Assembly: GCA_964546815.1 (NCBI GenBank)
Contig: CAZJLR010000001.1
Coordinates: forward strand, 186,001 to 250,000
Reading direction: 5' to 3'
Source: JAIEPM01 sp964546815
Lineage (GTDB): Bacteria; Cyanobacteriota; Vampirovibrionia; Obscuribacterales; Obscuribacteraceae
Length of the DNA: 64,000 nt
Positions 1-9,100 of the stretch are shown here, piece after piece. A model generated the notes under the pieces. That model was not told the origin of the DNA. It saw only the letters and a list, made by a program, of their open reading frames with translations, and did not search any database. The stretch's first letter is position 1. Every line of letters begins with the position of its first letter. Position numbers and translations under genes: made by a program.

Positions 1-1473
1 GTCCTTACAAAGCATTTGATCAGCCTTTTGATATAGCTCGGCACGTCGAGCCGTATCAAGCTCACCAGCGGCCTCATCAACAAGTTTGTCATAGACGGCA
101 TTTTTCCACTTCGTGTCATTGTTTCCGTTGTGGCTTGTGAACGTATTGGCAAATGTTTCCGGATCTGGATAATCAGCGCCCCAGGATGCTCTGAAAATTG
201 GCGGAGCGTCGCTTCTCAATTTGCGCAAATAAACTTTCCATTCCATGTTGTTCAACTCAACATGCAAATTCAAATTACGTTTGAGTTGGTCTTGCACTTC
301 TTCCATCACAAGTCGTGCGTCTTCGCGTGTTGGATATAAAATCGACACATCGGGAAAGCCTTTTCCATCTGGATAGCCTGCTTCAGCAAGTAGCTTGCGA
401 GCTTTTTCAGGATTGTATTCTGGTCCTGAGTTTTTGGAATAACCCAACAAGCCCTCAGGAATCCAGGTGTACGAAGGCTTTTCCTGGCGCCGCAAAATTC
501 TGGCAAACTCAGCTCTGTCGAGCGACATTGATACGGCCTGACGCACACGCCGATCATCAAACGGCTTTTTCAAAACGTTGAATCCAATGTAATTATTTCG
601 CAGAAGTGCAAAATTATGATATTCAGGCGAATTGCGATTTTCGTATACATCTGGAGTTGGAAAACTGCGATTGTCGATATAGTCGAGCTGGCCATTTTCG
701 TAAAGTGCAAATGCAGTAGCCTGCTCTGGAATCATGAACATTTTGATTTTCTTGATCTTCGGTTCACCACCAACATAGAGCGGATTTGAACTTAACTCAA
801 TTTTGTATTCGTGTTTCCAGTCAGTCAATTTAAATGGACCATTCACCACCATATGCTCAGGATCTGTCCAGTGTGTTCCATATTTTTCGATAATATCTTT
901 GCGCATCGGAAATGAAGCACAAATTGCAGTCAGAGTCAGAAAGTAGCTAGCTGCTCTACGCAAGCGCACTTCGAATGTATGATCATCTACACAACGCAAA
1001 CCCAAAGTGGAATCGTCTTTGATTTTTCCGGTGTTATATTCGATTGCGTTTTTTATGTCGTAAAGAAAAAACGCATATGGTGCTCCAGTTTGCGGGTTTA
1101 ACAATCTGCGCCAGGCGTAGTCGAAGTCTTGGGCCACAACAGGCTTTCCGTCACTCCATTTTGCATCTTTGCGCAAATGAAAAAGATAGCGCGTCCCGTC
1201 ATCTAATATTTCCCATGACTCCGCGCATGATGGTGCCACAGTCAAATCATTTCTATATTGAGTGAGCCCTACCATCATATTGCAAACAACATCAAAAGAC
1301 GTGTTGTCTGTGTTTATGTCCCAGTCAAGCCCGGGAGGCTCAGAGCCTAAGTTAATTCGCAAAGTATCTTTTTCGGGTCCAGCTTTAATTGCTGAACACG
1401 AGCAAAGAGTAAAAACAGCCAAGCATAAACTGACGAATGTTCTAAAGAGTACAAAAACTTTCCGTGCCACCAT
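1..1473 (-). CDS. Peptide ABC transporter substrate-binding lipoprotein (OppA-like), 3' end cut off by window edge
   Basis: The minus-strand frame is open from an ATG at 1473 to base 1 (491 codons) with no stop, so the C-terminus lies outside the window. The first ~25 residues form a hydrophobic signal ending in a Cys (context TLCSCSA), a lipobox-like site, so it is probably an outer-leaflet-anchored lipoprotein. The body reads as a family 5 solute-binding protein: RINLGSEPPGLDW, then the W..L..G..Y.F.LR.D..WSDG.PV signature near residues 90-110, and further on RRVRQAVSMSLDR. Known role of the family: capture of oligopeptides or similar solutes for an ABC importer; the permease and ATPase genes are not visible here. 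It is divergent from the MFS gene at 1680. An AAGGTG lies a few bases before the start codon. Confidence 0.88.
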   Translation of the reverse strand, partial: MVARKVFVLFRTFVSLCLAVFTLCSCSAIKAGPEKDTLRINLGSEPPGLDWDINTDNTSFDVVCNMMVGLTQYRNDLTVAPSCAESWEILDDGTRYLFHLRKDAKWSDGKPVVAQDFDYAWRRLLNPQTGAPYAFFLYDIKNAIEYNTGKIKDDSTLGLRCVDDHTFEVRLRRAASYFLTLTAICASFPMRKDIIEKYGTHWTDPEHMVVNGPFKLTDWKHEYKIELSSNPLYVGGEPKIKKIKMFMIPEQATAFALYENGQLDYIDNRSFPTPDVYENRNSPEYHNFALLRNNYIGFNVLKKPFDDRRVRQAVSMSLDRAEFARILRRQEKPSYTWIPEGLLGYSKNSGPEYNPEKARKLLAEAGYPDGKGFPDVSILYPTREDARLVMEEVQDQLKRNLNLHVELNNMEWKVYLRKLRSDAPPIFRASWGADYPDPETFANTFTSHNGNNDTKWKNAVYDKLVDEAAGELDTARRAELYQKADQMLCKD

Positions 1474-1679
1474 TCCCGCACCTTGAGAATCTATCTCGAA
1501 AACATGCCCGGATTCACGCGCATATCATAGCGTCATTTTGTTTCCATAAGTTCCCTGCAAGTTCTTCTTCATGGCTAAATACAGAAAGTGATTTATCCTT
1601 CAGTTGTATAGAAGCAAGCCTGAGAGTCTGCTAAGATTCATTCCCTTAATGTCTCACCCAAGCGCCACGGAGCGTGCAC

Positions 1680-2942
1680 ATGACGGCTGAAAATGCTGAT
1701 ACGCCGCGTTATACACCTCCATGGACTTTTGGTATCAGCAATATTCCATACGGTGTTGCGGGCACATATTCAGGCGTAGCGGTGCCTTTTCTTTTGCGCA
1801 AAGAAGGACTGCCAGTAGAAACCATCGCCGCTATCGGTGCGCTTTGTATGCTGCCGGCTGCCTATCAATTGTTTTGGGCACCAATTATCGATCTCGGCAT
1901 CAGACGCCGCTCATGGCTGATTCTCTGTTCAACTATTGGCTCAGTGCTTTTAGCTGCATCATTATTGATTAGCCCAAAACAGCATTTACTGATTTACGAA
2001 ATTGTTCTGGTCGCCGGGCAGCTTTTCACAGGACTGGTGGCCTCATGTAATGGCGCACTTGTTTCAACCACTGTAGATCCAAACAAACGCGGCAGAGCAG
2101 CAGGTTTTATCAATGCAGCCAATTTAGGCGCAGCAGCACTAGGCGGCGGAATGGTGCTTCAACTAGCAAACAACGTTTCGCACAGCGCGGCAGCCATTGG
2201 GATATTCCTCGTAACGATGCTTCCTTCGCTTATAGCTTTGACAATTAAAGAAGCGCCCCCGATGAAAGACCCAATTCTTGAGCATCTGGGCAATATGCGC
2301 AAAGAGGTCTGGCGTGCAGTTAAAGCCAGGCGAGGTTGGACTGGGCTCGTGTTCTGCCTTTCGCCTGTCGGCACAGTTGCTTTGACCAATTTATTTTCCG
2401 GCATGGGCGCAGACTATCATGTTAAGGGGCAGGTCATCGAACTGGTAAACGGCTATGGCGGCGGCTTCATCACCGCAGCCGGAGCGCTGGCCAGTGGCTT
2501 CATTTTAGATAGAGTCGACCGGCGCAAAATGTACTTGCTATCGGGAATACTGACTGCACTTTGTTGCTGTTGCATGGCACTGGCACCAATAAATCAGAAC
2601 ACTTACATTGTCGGCACAATGTTCTACTTACTGATCGCCGGTTTGTCTTATGCGTCATTTTCAGCCATCGTCTATGAAATAGTCGGTACAGCAGGAAGCA
2701 CGGCTTCGACTTTGTACTCTGTGTTCCCCGCCGCAGGCAACATGGCAATTACTTACACACTCTTTTTTGATGGTCAGGCAAACAAAGCATTTGGTGCGCA
2801 TGGCGTGCTCTGGACTGACGCAGGGATGAACATGCTCGGCGTGCTCTTTTTATTCCTTATACTGAAGATGGTATTCAAAGAGAAAAACGAAGCCAAGACA
2901 GAAACCACTTCAGAACCTGCCTTTACTGAAGCCAAGACCTGA
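1680..2942 (+). CDS. MFS transporter, AmpG/RhtX-like
   Basis: This 420-residue protein of about 12 hydrophobic segments resembles the AmpG/RhtX branch of the major facilitator superfamily. The N-terminal region (NIPYG..., then LPAAYQLFWAPIIDLGIRRR near residues 55-80) is the typical first-half signature of that branch. Known family members import muropeptides or siderophores; the substrate here cannot be told from sequence. I chose ATG 1680 because GGAG at 1669-1672 sits 7 bases before it, whereas the in-frame GTG at 1674 is too close to that site. The charged C-terminal tail, rich in Lys, Glu and Thr, is cytoplasmic by inference. It is divergent from the peptide-binding lipoprotein, and a shared role in uptake of peptides or cell-wall fragments is possible but unproven. 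Confidence 0.85.
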   Translation: MTAENADTPRYTPPWTFGISNIPYGVAGTYSGVAVPFLLRKEGLPVETIAAIGALCMLPAAYQLFWAPIIDLGIRRRSWLILCSTIGSVLLAASLLISPKQHLLIYEIVLVAGQLFTGLVASCNGALVSTTVDPNKRGRAAGFINAANLGAAALGGGMVLQLANNVSHSAAAIGIFLVTMLPSLIALTIKEAPPMKDPILEHLGNMRKEVWRAVKARRGWTGLVFCLSPVGTVALTNLFSGMGADYHVKGQVIELVNGYGGGFITAAGALASGFILDRVDRRKMYLLSGILTALCCCCMALAPINQNTYIVGTMFYLLIAGLSYASFSAIVYEIVGTAGSTASTLYSVFPAAGNMAITYTLFFDGQANKAFGAHGVLWTDAGMNMLGVLFLFLILKMVFKEKNEAKTETTSEPAFTEAKT

Positions 2943-3123
2943 AGTGTTTGCTTCTCTTTACAAAAGAGCAGAAATCTTGTTCATATAAGCAGACCAAATT
3001 AGCATGCGCAGAACATCAACTAAGCTCAGTCTTGCTCGCCCTTTCCAGACCCAGGCTTGGCTTCGATCAGCAAGACAGCACCCAGGCACTAAATAGAAGG
3101 CGGACTTTCCGAAGCAAGCTGCC

Positions 3124-3153
3124 TTGACAGTATTTTCAATCATTAGATATACT
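3124..3153 (+). promoter_or_regulatory. Sigma70-type promoter for the rpmG-rplA operon
   Basis: TTGACA at 3124-3129 and TATACT at 3148-3153 are separated by 18 bases, close to consensus. It is the only strong promoter-like pair I see upstream of rpmG. Transcription would start near 3160. Confidence 0.5.
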
Positions 3154-3160
3154 TCGCTTT

Positions 3161-3186
3161 GACACCTCGCAAGAGGTCTTTTTTTT
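3161..3186 (+). terminator. Terminator-like hairpin immediately after the promoter
   Basis: ACCTC (3164-3168), loop GCAA, GAGGT (3173-3177), then a C and a run of eight T. The stem is short, but the GNRA-type loop and T run fit an intrinsic terminator. It lies right after the predicted start of transcription, so it could be an attenuator. Alternatively it ends a transcript coming from the MFS gene. Confidence 0.45.
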
Positions 3187-3226
3187 CTGGAAACTTTCCG
3201 ATGAAAGGCATATAGAAAGGAAAGAG

Positions 3227-3266
3227 CGAGGTGGTCGGCTTATGCCGCCGACTAATCGAACACCTC
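3227..3266 (+). promoter_or_regulatory. Composite stem-loop in the rpmG leader
   Basis: GAGGTG (3228-3233) pairs with CACCTC (3261-3266). Inside it GTCGGC (3234-3239) pairs with GCCGAC (3247-3252). The segment CGAGGTG (3227-3233) is also perfectly complementary to CACCTCG (3163-3169), the left arm of the terminator-like hairpin, so the two structures exclude each other. Confidence 0.4.
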
Positions 3267-3287
3267 TGCACTTACGGAGAATAAACC

Positions 3288-3455
3288 GTGGCTAAGAAAG
3301 ACGATCGAATGATCATCACCCTGGCGTGTGCCGACTGCAAAGAACGCAATTACACGACAATGAAAAATAAGAAGAACGACCCCGACAGACTCACACTCAG
3401 CAAATATTGCGATCGCTGCCACAAGCATACCGATCACAAAGAAACGAAGAAGTAG
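3288..3455 (+). CDS. rpmG: 50S ribosomal protein L33
   Basis: A 55-residue basic protein starting at GTG 3288, preceded by CGGAGA. It is the normal length for L33 and has the two CxxC pairs (Cys14/Cys17 and Cys41/Cys44) of the zinc-binding form of L33. The sequence MIITLACADCKERNY and the Lys-rich middle match the family. It is a structural protein of the large subunit near the E site. It is the first gene of the run rpmG, tRNA-Trp, secE, nusG, rplK, rplA, an order common in bacteria. It is shorter than 60 codons but is unmistakable. Confidence 0.95.
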   Translation: MAKKDDRMIITLACADCKERNYTTMKNKKNDPDRLTLSKYCDRCHKHTDHKETKK

Positions 3456-3468
3456 GGTGCCATTTTTG

Positions 3469-3496
3469 AGGAATATCGTCTAACCACGATATTCCT
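3469..3496 (+). other. 11-bp hairpin between rpmG and tRNA-Trp, probable processing site
   Basis: AGGAATATCGT (3469-3479) pairs perfectly with ACGATATTCCT (3486-3496) over a 6-base loop. No T run follows, so it is not an intrinsic terminator. A second GC-rich stem (GGCGG 3498-3502 with CCGCC 3511-3515) lies just before the tRNA. Both probably mark cleavage that frees the tRNA from the mRNA. Confidence 0.5.
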
Positions 3497-3519
3497 GGGC
3501 GGTGGAAAAGCCGCCGTAT

Positions 3520-3590
3520 GCGCTCTTAGTTTAACGGTAGAACAAAGGTCTCCAAAACCTTTGGTGAGGGTTCGATTCCTTCAGAGCGCG
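3520..3590 (+). tRNA. trnW: tRNA-Trp (CCA anticodon)
   Basis: The acceptor stem GCGCTCT (3520-3526) pairs with AGAGCGC (3583-3589), with discriminator G at 3590. The anticodon loop CTCCAAA contains CCA, and the T loop reads GGTTCGATTCC. The 3' CCA is not encoded. Location between rpmG and secE is a classic position for tRNA-Trp. Confidence 0.96.
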
Positions 3591-3619
3591 AATTTCAAAC
3601 ACGATTCAAGAGATCAAAC

Positions 3620-4093
3620 GTGAACCCCAACGGTCCAACAAACGACCCGGTCGATGAAGTAGATGCGGTTATCGCAGCAGCTTCCGACGATGCCGGAGCG
3701 GATCCTGGGAAAGCCTCAACAGATAAAGGCGAAAGCAACGTGTCCACACCCGCTACAACAAGCAACACCGAAGCCGAAAACGGCGGGGCCTCGTCGGCAG
3801 GCGCCAGCGCTAGCAAAGCTGAGAGAATAAGCAAACAGCAAAGCGAGCAAACCGGCCTGGTGGGAACGTTTACAGGCTTGATTGTTTTTATAAACGAAGC
3901 CCTGGTTGAGCTCAAAAAAATCACCTGGCCCGATCGCCAGCAAGTCATCAAGGAAACCCTGAGCGTAATCGTGCTCGTAGCAATCATTACAGGCTGCGTA
4001 CTCGGATTCGATTACGGCATCGCCAAAGCAGTATTTGAACCGCTAGACAAACTTGCCAGACATCTTGGCGGTGGAATCGGCGTGCATCACTAG
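3620..4093 (+). CDS. secE: Preprotein translocase subunit SecE, with long N-terminal extension
   Basis: A 157-residue protein from a GTG start. The last ~70 residues are SecE: an amphipathic helix, the signature ELKKITWPDRQQVIKETLSV (about residues 96-115) and one membrane segment after it. SecE clamps SecY in the translocon. The first ~85 residues are a low-complexity stretch rich in Asp, Glu, Ala, Ser and Thr. They look disordered and are much longer than in single-TM SecE proteins of 60-80 residues. The gene lies directly after tRNA-Trp and before nusG, as expected. Confidence 0.94.
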   Translation: MNPNGPTNDPVDEVDAVIAAASDDAGADPGKASTDKGESNVSTPATTSNTEAENGGASSAGASASKAERISKQQSEQTGLVGTFTGLIVFINEALVELKKITWPDRQQVIKETLSVIVLVAIITGCVLGFDYGIAKAVFEPLDKLARHLGGGIGVHH

Positions 4094-4115
4094 TACAAGG
4101 AGACTTCAGCACCAA

Positions 4116-4676
4116 ATGGCTTTCATTAATAGCGACGGACAAAGACGCTGGTATGCCGTGCAAACGGCATCAGGGCACGAAAATAAGGTCAAAGAACATA
4201 TTGAGAAGCGCATCTTGACTATGGGCGCTCAAGACAAAATCTTTGGCGTTATCGTTCCTGAAAAGATGGTCACGAAAGTCAAAGACGGCAAGCGTGTTGA
4301 AAAGAAAGAACGGGAATATCCGGGCTACGTTTTTGTAGAAATGATTCTTGACGACGACTCCTGGCGTGTAGTCCGTGAAGCTCCTGGCGTTACCAAGTAT
4401 GTTGGCGCAGGAAAGAAACCTATTCCTGTACAAGATGCTGAAATTCGCAAAATCTTGCGCCGTCAAATGTCGGTCACTGGTGTCAAAGGTAAGAAGCCGG
4501 TTGTTATCGATGTTAAGGTTGGTGACAAGGTCAAAATCACCGGCGGACCGTTCGCAGACTTCGAGGGAGAAATCACGGAAGTCAATCTGGAACGGGAAAG
4601 AATCAAGGCCTCGGTCATCATTTTCGGTCGTGCTACTCCAGTCGAATTGGAATTCAATCAGGTTATAAAAGTGTAA
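4116..4676 (+). CDS. nusG: Transcription termination/antitermination factor NusG
   Basis: 186 residues: the NGN domain opens with RRWYAVQTASGHE (about residues 9-21) and the C-terminal KOW domain includes VGDKVKITGGPFADFEGE. NusG binds RNA polymerase, suppresses or promotes pausing, and couples transcription to Rho or ribosomes. A longer reading from 4053 would overlap secE by 41 bases and lacks a ribosome site. ATG 4116 has AAGGAG at 4097-4102, at a slightly long spacing, and gives the usual family length. It is co-transcribed with secE upstream and rplK downstream. Confidence 0.96.
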   Translation: MAFINSDGQRRWYAVQTASGHENKVKEHIEKRILTMGAQDKIFGVIVPEKMVTKVKDGKRVEKKEREYPGYVFVEMILDDDSWRVVREAPGVTKYVGAGKKPIPVQDAEIRKILRRQMSVTGVKGKKPVVIDVKVGDKVKITGGPFADFEGEITEVNLERERIKASVIIFGRATPVELEFNQVIKV

Positions 4677-4680
4677 ATGT

Positions 4681-4709
4681 CATATGAGTAGCCCCCTGCT
4701 GCTTATATG
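4681..4709 (+). promoter_or_regulatory. 12-bp stem-loop in the nusG-rplK gap, candidate L1 autoregulatory site
   Basis: Bases 4681-4692 pair with 4698-4709 through 12 base pairs, two of them G-U, closed by the loop CCCCT. It lies 36 bases before the rplK start. In bacteria rplK-rplA is repressed by L1 binding the mRNA leader; assigning this stem to that role is inference from position only. Confidence 0.35.
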
Positions 4710-4744
4710 ATCAGTGGTTCTGAACAAATATAGGTAAAACTGTC

Positions 4745-5167
4745 GTGAAAAAGGTAACTGGCAAAATCAAACTGCAGATACCGGCTGGCAAAGCTAACCC
4801 CGCGCCGCCGATCGGTCCAGCGCTGGGTCAGCATGGTGTCAACATCATGCAGTTCTGCAAAGAGTACAACGCAAAAACATCAGACCAGGTCGGAATGATC
4901 GTCCCTGTGGAAATCACAGTTTACGAAGACAGATCTTTCGATTTCATTCTGAAAACCCCACCAGCATCGGTTCTTCTCAAGAAGGCAGCCGGAGTTGAGA
5001 AGGGTTCAAACCAACCGAACAAGAACAAAATCGCCACGCTAACCCGTGCGCAAATTCGCGACATCGCAAAAATCAAAATGCCAGACTTGAATGCAACAAC
5101 GCTGGAAGCAGCCGAAAGCATGGTAGTCGGCACAGCTAAGAACATGGGAATTACAGTCGTAGACTAG
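4745..5167 (+). CDS. rplK: 50S ribosomal protein L11
   Basis: 140 residues, the normal L11 length, from a GTG start. The N-terminal domain carries PAGKANPAPPIGPALGQHGV (residues 14-33), the conserved proline-rich region linked to thiostrepton and factor binding. The C-terminal rRNA-binding domain ends with the usual helix segment. L11 forms the GTPase-associated centre with 23S rRNA. It is followed 46 bases later by rplA, so the pair is probably one transcript subject to L1 feedback. Confidence 0.97.
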   Translation: MKKVTGKIKLQIPAGKANPAPPIGPALGQHGVNIMQFCKEYNAKTSDQVGMIVPVEITVYEDRSFDFILKTPPASVLLKKAAGVEKGSNQPNKNKIATLTRAQIRDIAKIKMPDLNATTLEAAESMVVGTAKNMGITVVD

Positions 5168-5213
5168 TAATAGGCTCTCGACAGGTAGGAAGATAATAAG
5201 AAGGAACGGGCCA

Positions 5214-5942
5214 ATGGCTAAGCTCAGCAAAAGGCAACAAAAGCTAGACAAAGTACATACCGAAGCAAAAGAGAAAGGTCTTCTCCTTGCTGAAGATGCA
5301 GTCAAACTTTTGAAAAGCTCAAAAAACAGCAAATTCGACGAAACAGTCGAAATCCACTTCAGACTTGGAGTCAACCCCAAACTGAACGACCAACAAGTAC
5401 GTTCAACCGTTAATTTGCCAGGTGGCACCGGTAAAGAAGTACGCGTTGCAGTTGTTTGCAAAGGCGAGAAAACCAAAGAAGCTAATGATGCCGGAGCCGA
5501 CGTAGTTGGCGCTGAAGAGTTGGTTGCCAAAATCAGCGAAGGCTTTATGGATTTCGACAAACTTGTTGCTACTCCAGACTGTATGGCTATGCTCTCCAAA
5601 CTAGGTAAGGTTCTTGGTCCCCGTGGATTGATGCCAAACCCGAAAGACGGCACGGTTACAGCTGATGTAGCTAAGGCTGTCAATGAACTCAAAGCAGGGA
5701 AAGTTTCTTTCCGTGCTGAAAAAGATGGTGGCGTTGTCCAAATGGGCATCGGCAAAATTTCATTCGACGACACAAGAATCTTGAAAAATATTGCTGCTGT
5801 TGTTGACCAGGTAATCAAAGTCAAGCCGCCAACCTGCAAGGGTGTTTACATCAAGTCCTGCTATATCAGCTCAACAATGGGTCCTGGACTCAGACTCGAT
5901 GTATCTAAACTGCAAGACCTGCACAAATATTTGGTAGCTTAA
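5214..5942 (+). CDS. rplA: 50S ribosomal protein L1
   Basis: 242 residues, slightly longer than the common ~230. The conserved core VLGPRGLMPNPKDGTVT and the N-terminal KRQQKLDKV segment identify L1. L1 forms the mobile stalk near the E site and in many bacteria represses its own rplK-rplA mRNA. AGAAGGAACGGG precedes the ATG at 5214. A strong terminator follows the stop codon, so the operon ends here. The usual next genes rplJ and rplL are absent from this position. Confidence 0.97.
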   Translation: MAKLSKRQQKLDKVHTEAKEKGLLLAEDAVKLLKSSKNSKFDETVEIHFRLGVNPKLNDQQVRSTVNLPGGTGKEVRVAVVCKGEKTKEANDAGADVVGAEELVAKISEGFMDFDKLVATPDCMAMLSKLGKVLGPRGLMPNPKDGTVTADVAKAVNELKAGKVSFRAEKDGGVVQMGIGKISFDDTRILKNIAAVVDQVIKVKPPTCKGVYIKSCYISSTMGPGLRLDVSKLQDLHKYLVA

Positions 5943-5963
5943 TAGCTTCCGACAACAATCATG

Positions 5964-5994
5964 AAAAGGGCGCTAGAAATAGCGCCCTTTTTTA
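5964..5994 (+). terminator. Intrinsic terminator of the rpmG-rplA operon
   Basis: GGGCGCT (5968-5974) pairs with AGCGCCC (5981-5987) over a 6-base loop. AAAA stands before the stem and a T run follows, so it can act strongly on the plus strand and weakly on the minus strand. Confidence 0.9.
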
Positions 5995-6167
5995 TTTTCA
6001 GATCAATGCAAGCTGGCAACTTTTCAGGGCTGAATTTGAACGCTGAAATCTGAAATGTCATGTTATAGCTTAGTGACCGAGCCCGTTGTAATATAGCTAG
6101 AGTCGCATGATCTGGAGTTCAGCTTGACTGGCTGGCCGCAACAGACAGAACCGGAGCGCAAACAAAA

Positions 6168-9100
6168 TTGTCCGATTACACGGCGGCGAATGATTTAGCA
6201 AATAAAGACAAGAGCGTGAGTTCTAACAAAATTCGTGCGGTTGTTCTGCTTTTTCTACTTTCAGGTCTAAGCAGCTTGATTTATCAAGTAATTTGGACCA
6301 GACAGATGGTCTTTGTTTTCGGCTCAAGCACCTTTGCCTCAGCTACAGTCATCAGCGCATTTATGGGTGGACTGGCGATTGGTTCTTTCGTCGCAGGCAA
6401 ATATGCGGACAAAGTTCGCAATCCGTTTTTATGTTATGGCATTCTGGAAGGAATAATCGGCGTCTGGGCCATCATGGCTCCTTTCATGTTTGAAGCGGCG
6501 CTGCCTATATACAAAATGTTCTGGCAACAGTTTCACTTTTCTGTATTGCCATTTTCAATTTTGCGATTTTGCGTAGTTTCATTGATTTTGCTCCCGCCAA
6601 CAGCCTGTATGGGAGCAACTTTGCCACTACTTTCAAAGTTTGTCACCTCAAGCCTATCAGTTGTAGGAAATCGTGTAGGCACACTATATTCCATAAACAC
6701 ACTTGGTGCCGTCAGCGGCGCGCTTATCTCTGGCTTTTACTTGATTCCTTCTCATGGTTTGTTTGTAAGCACGATGCTTGCAGCTGCAACCAACATTTTG
6801 CTTGCAGTGCTCGTTTTCTTGCTAAACAAAGAGCTCAACACAGAAAGCGCCATAGAACCAGAGATAAATACGCAAGCAGCAGCGGAGGAAAAAGCTGAGT
6901 CTGAAACTAAAAATGAGTCAGGCTCTGATGCCGAAACAAGCAAGCAAGAAATATCAATTTCAAAACAAGCTCTTTGCACAATTATTGCATTCGGCGTTTC
7001 CGGAGCCATAGCAATGATTTACGAGGTTGCTTGGACACGCGCTCTCTTACTTGTGATTGGCTCAACAACATACGCTTTTTCAATCATGCTCTCCACTTTT
7101 TTGATTGGAATATTCATCGGGAGCTTTATTTGCGCAAAATATGTTGATCGATTCAAAAATCCATATTTTTCATTTTCTGTTTTGCAAGTTTTGCTCGGTT
7201 TAGCAGGACTAGCGTCAATTTGCATGTTCAACTTTCTTCCATACTGGAACATCGTAGCCAACTACAATTTCATTCACGATATCGCCATTGGCATGTCTGT
7301 GCGCTTCTTGCTTGCCGGATTCGTATTGCTTCCGATCACTTTGGCACTCGGTGCAACTTTTCCACTAGCCGTCAAAATTTGCACCAGAGAATTAGATCGC
7401 ATCGGCAAATCGGTGGGCACTCTTTATTCTATAAATACACTTGGTGCCATCATTGGTTCATTCGCGGCAGGATTTATTATTATTCCGGCTATCGGCGGCG
7501 AGCAGGCTCTATTATGTGCGGCTGCAGCAAACTCAATCATGGGCGCAGCTTTACTTGTAATAGCCTGTCCTGGACAAATGGCGGCTAAAGCCATTTCAGC
7601 TATCGCAGCCGTGGCACTACTAATCTGGACATGCCAGCAACCAAAAATTTGGGACTTGCACCTGATTACTTCATCGCAAAAAGTAAGACGCGGACTTAAC
7701 TGGTCGCACGGTACGGTTCAACCATTTGATGAGTGGGTAAAAATTGTAGACAATTCTTTTGAGATTTTATCGTGGAAAGATGGCACTTGCGCCAATGTTG
7801 CCGTAGTTAAGTTTCCAGATCAAAGACACTCACTTTTTACCAACGGGCATATCGATGCTTCTGATTCGGGCAGCGACATGCCGACTCAAGTACTCCTTCC
7901 TTCAATTCCTCTATTGCTGAAACCTGATGCAAAATCTGTGGCTGACGTGGGCTGGGGCAGTGGCTGCACAATGGGATATGCCTTGCTTTTCCCGATCAAA
8001 AATATGGTCTGTGCTGAAATTGAACCTGAGGTCATCGCAACATCAAAATATTTCCACTCAGTAAATCTTGCCCCGGAAAAAGACCCACGACTACGAATTG
8101 AAATCAACGACGGGCGCAATTATTTATTGGCAACAAACGAAAAATTTGACGTCATTACGTCGGAGCCTTCGAATCCCTGGCAAGCTGGGGTATGCAATTT
8201 ATACACGCAAGAGTATTTCAAAGTCTGCCACGACCGACTAAATCAAGGCGGCATATTCACAATGTGGTGGCAGAGCAATGAGGTAAGCGCAAGCAATCTT
8301 TGCCGTGTTTTCGCTGCTCTCAAAAAAGTGTTCAAACACATTGCCGTATTTCAGACCTTCACAGGTGACATCGCGGTTTGTGCCTCTGATGAACAAATTT
8401 TGATCGACTTGAAAAAAGTAAGTAAAGCGTTGGAAGACCCACGTATTAGCGAAAGCATGGCGAAATATGGATCTATCTCGACTGCAGAAGACTTGCCAAT
8501 AAAGCTAAGCATGGCAGACGAAGCTGTCGAAAGGCTGGTAAAGAACGTTTCGCCAAACACCGACGACAAAAACTTTATTGAGTTTGACGTCTCAAAAACA
8601 TATGAGCAAAAGAATTTCTCTTTAGAGAATTACAAATGGTTTAGCGCGAATGCTGGAAAACTCTGGCAGCATATTGATTGGGGAACACAAAGCCCACAAG
8701 AAAAGGCGCAGAAGATGGCTGAGATAGCCGAATGTGCCATGATGCGAAACAACTCAGTTGCAACAGTTTGGGCAGATCAATCAGTAAAAGAATACCCAAA
8801 TCCATATGGCTATTGTGTGTCTGCAATGATCTTAGCCAAGAAAAAGGGTGACTTCGACAAAGCATTTGAGCTAGCCGATAGCTCCGTAAAACGCTTTGGC
8901 GATCAACGTTCAATTTGCACACGTGGAGTAATTGAGCTAATGGCCGGAGCGCCAATGAAAGCGCGCAAAGATTTTGAGGAAGCTTTGAAAAAAGAACCAG
9001 AAAGTCTTGTTTTCAAATATCGGCTTGCCCAAACATACATGCCGGCATTTAAAGACTGGTATCAACTTGCAATTTTACCGATGAAAGATGACGGGCAAGC

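Larger units (their letters stand above)
2943..3287. other. Non-coding region before rpmG (345 bases)
   Basis: I see no convincing gene here. A minus-strand ORF of 61 codons (2958-3143) has no recognisable composition or ribosome site. The right half holds a sigma70-like promoter, a terminator-like hairpin and a composite stem-loop, each listed separately. Confidence 0.6.

Noticed and set aside
1..1473. Small plus- and minus-strand frames at the left edge
   Set aside because: All lie in other frames of the peptide-binding protein, which is open across the edge.
2958..3143. A 61-codon minus-strand frame before rpmG
   Set aside because: No ribosome site and overlaps the operon promoter; composition not protein-like.
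5039..5839. A 266-codon minus-strand frame
   Set aside because: Antisense to rplK and rplA, which are certain genes; no independent coding signs.
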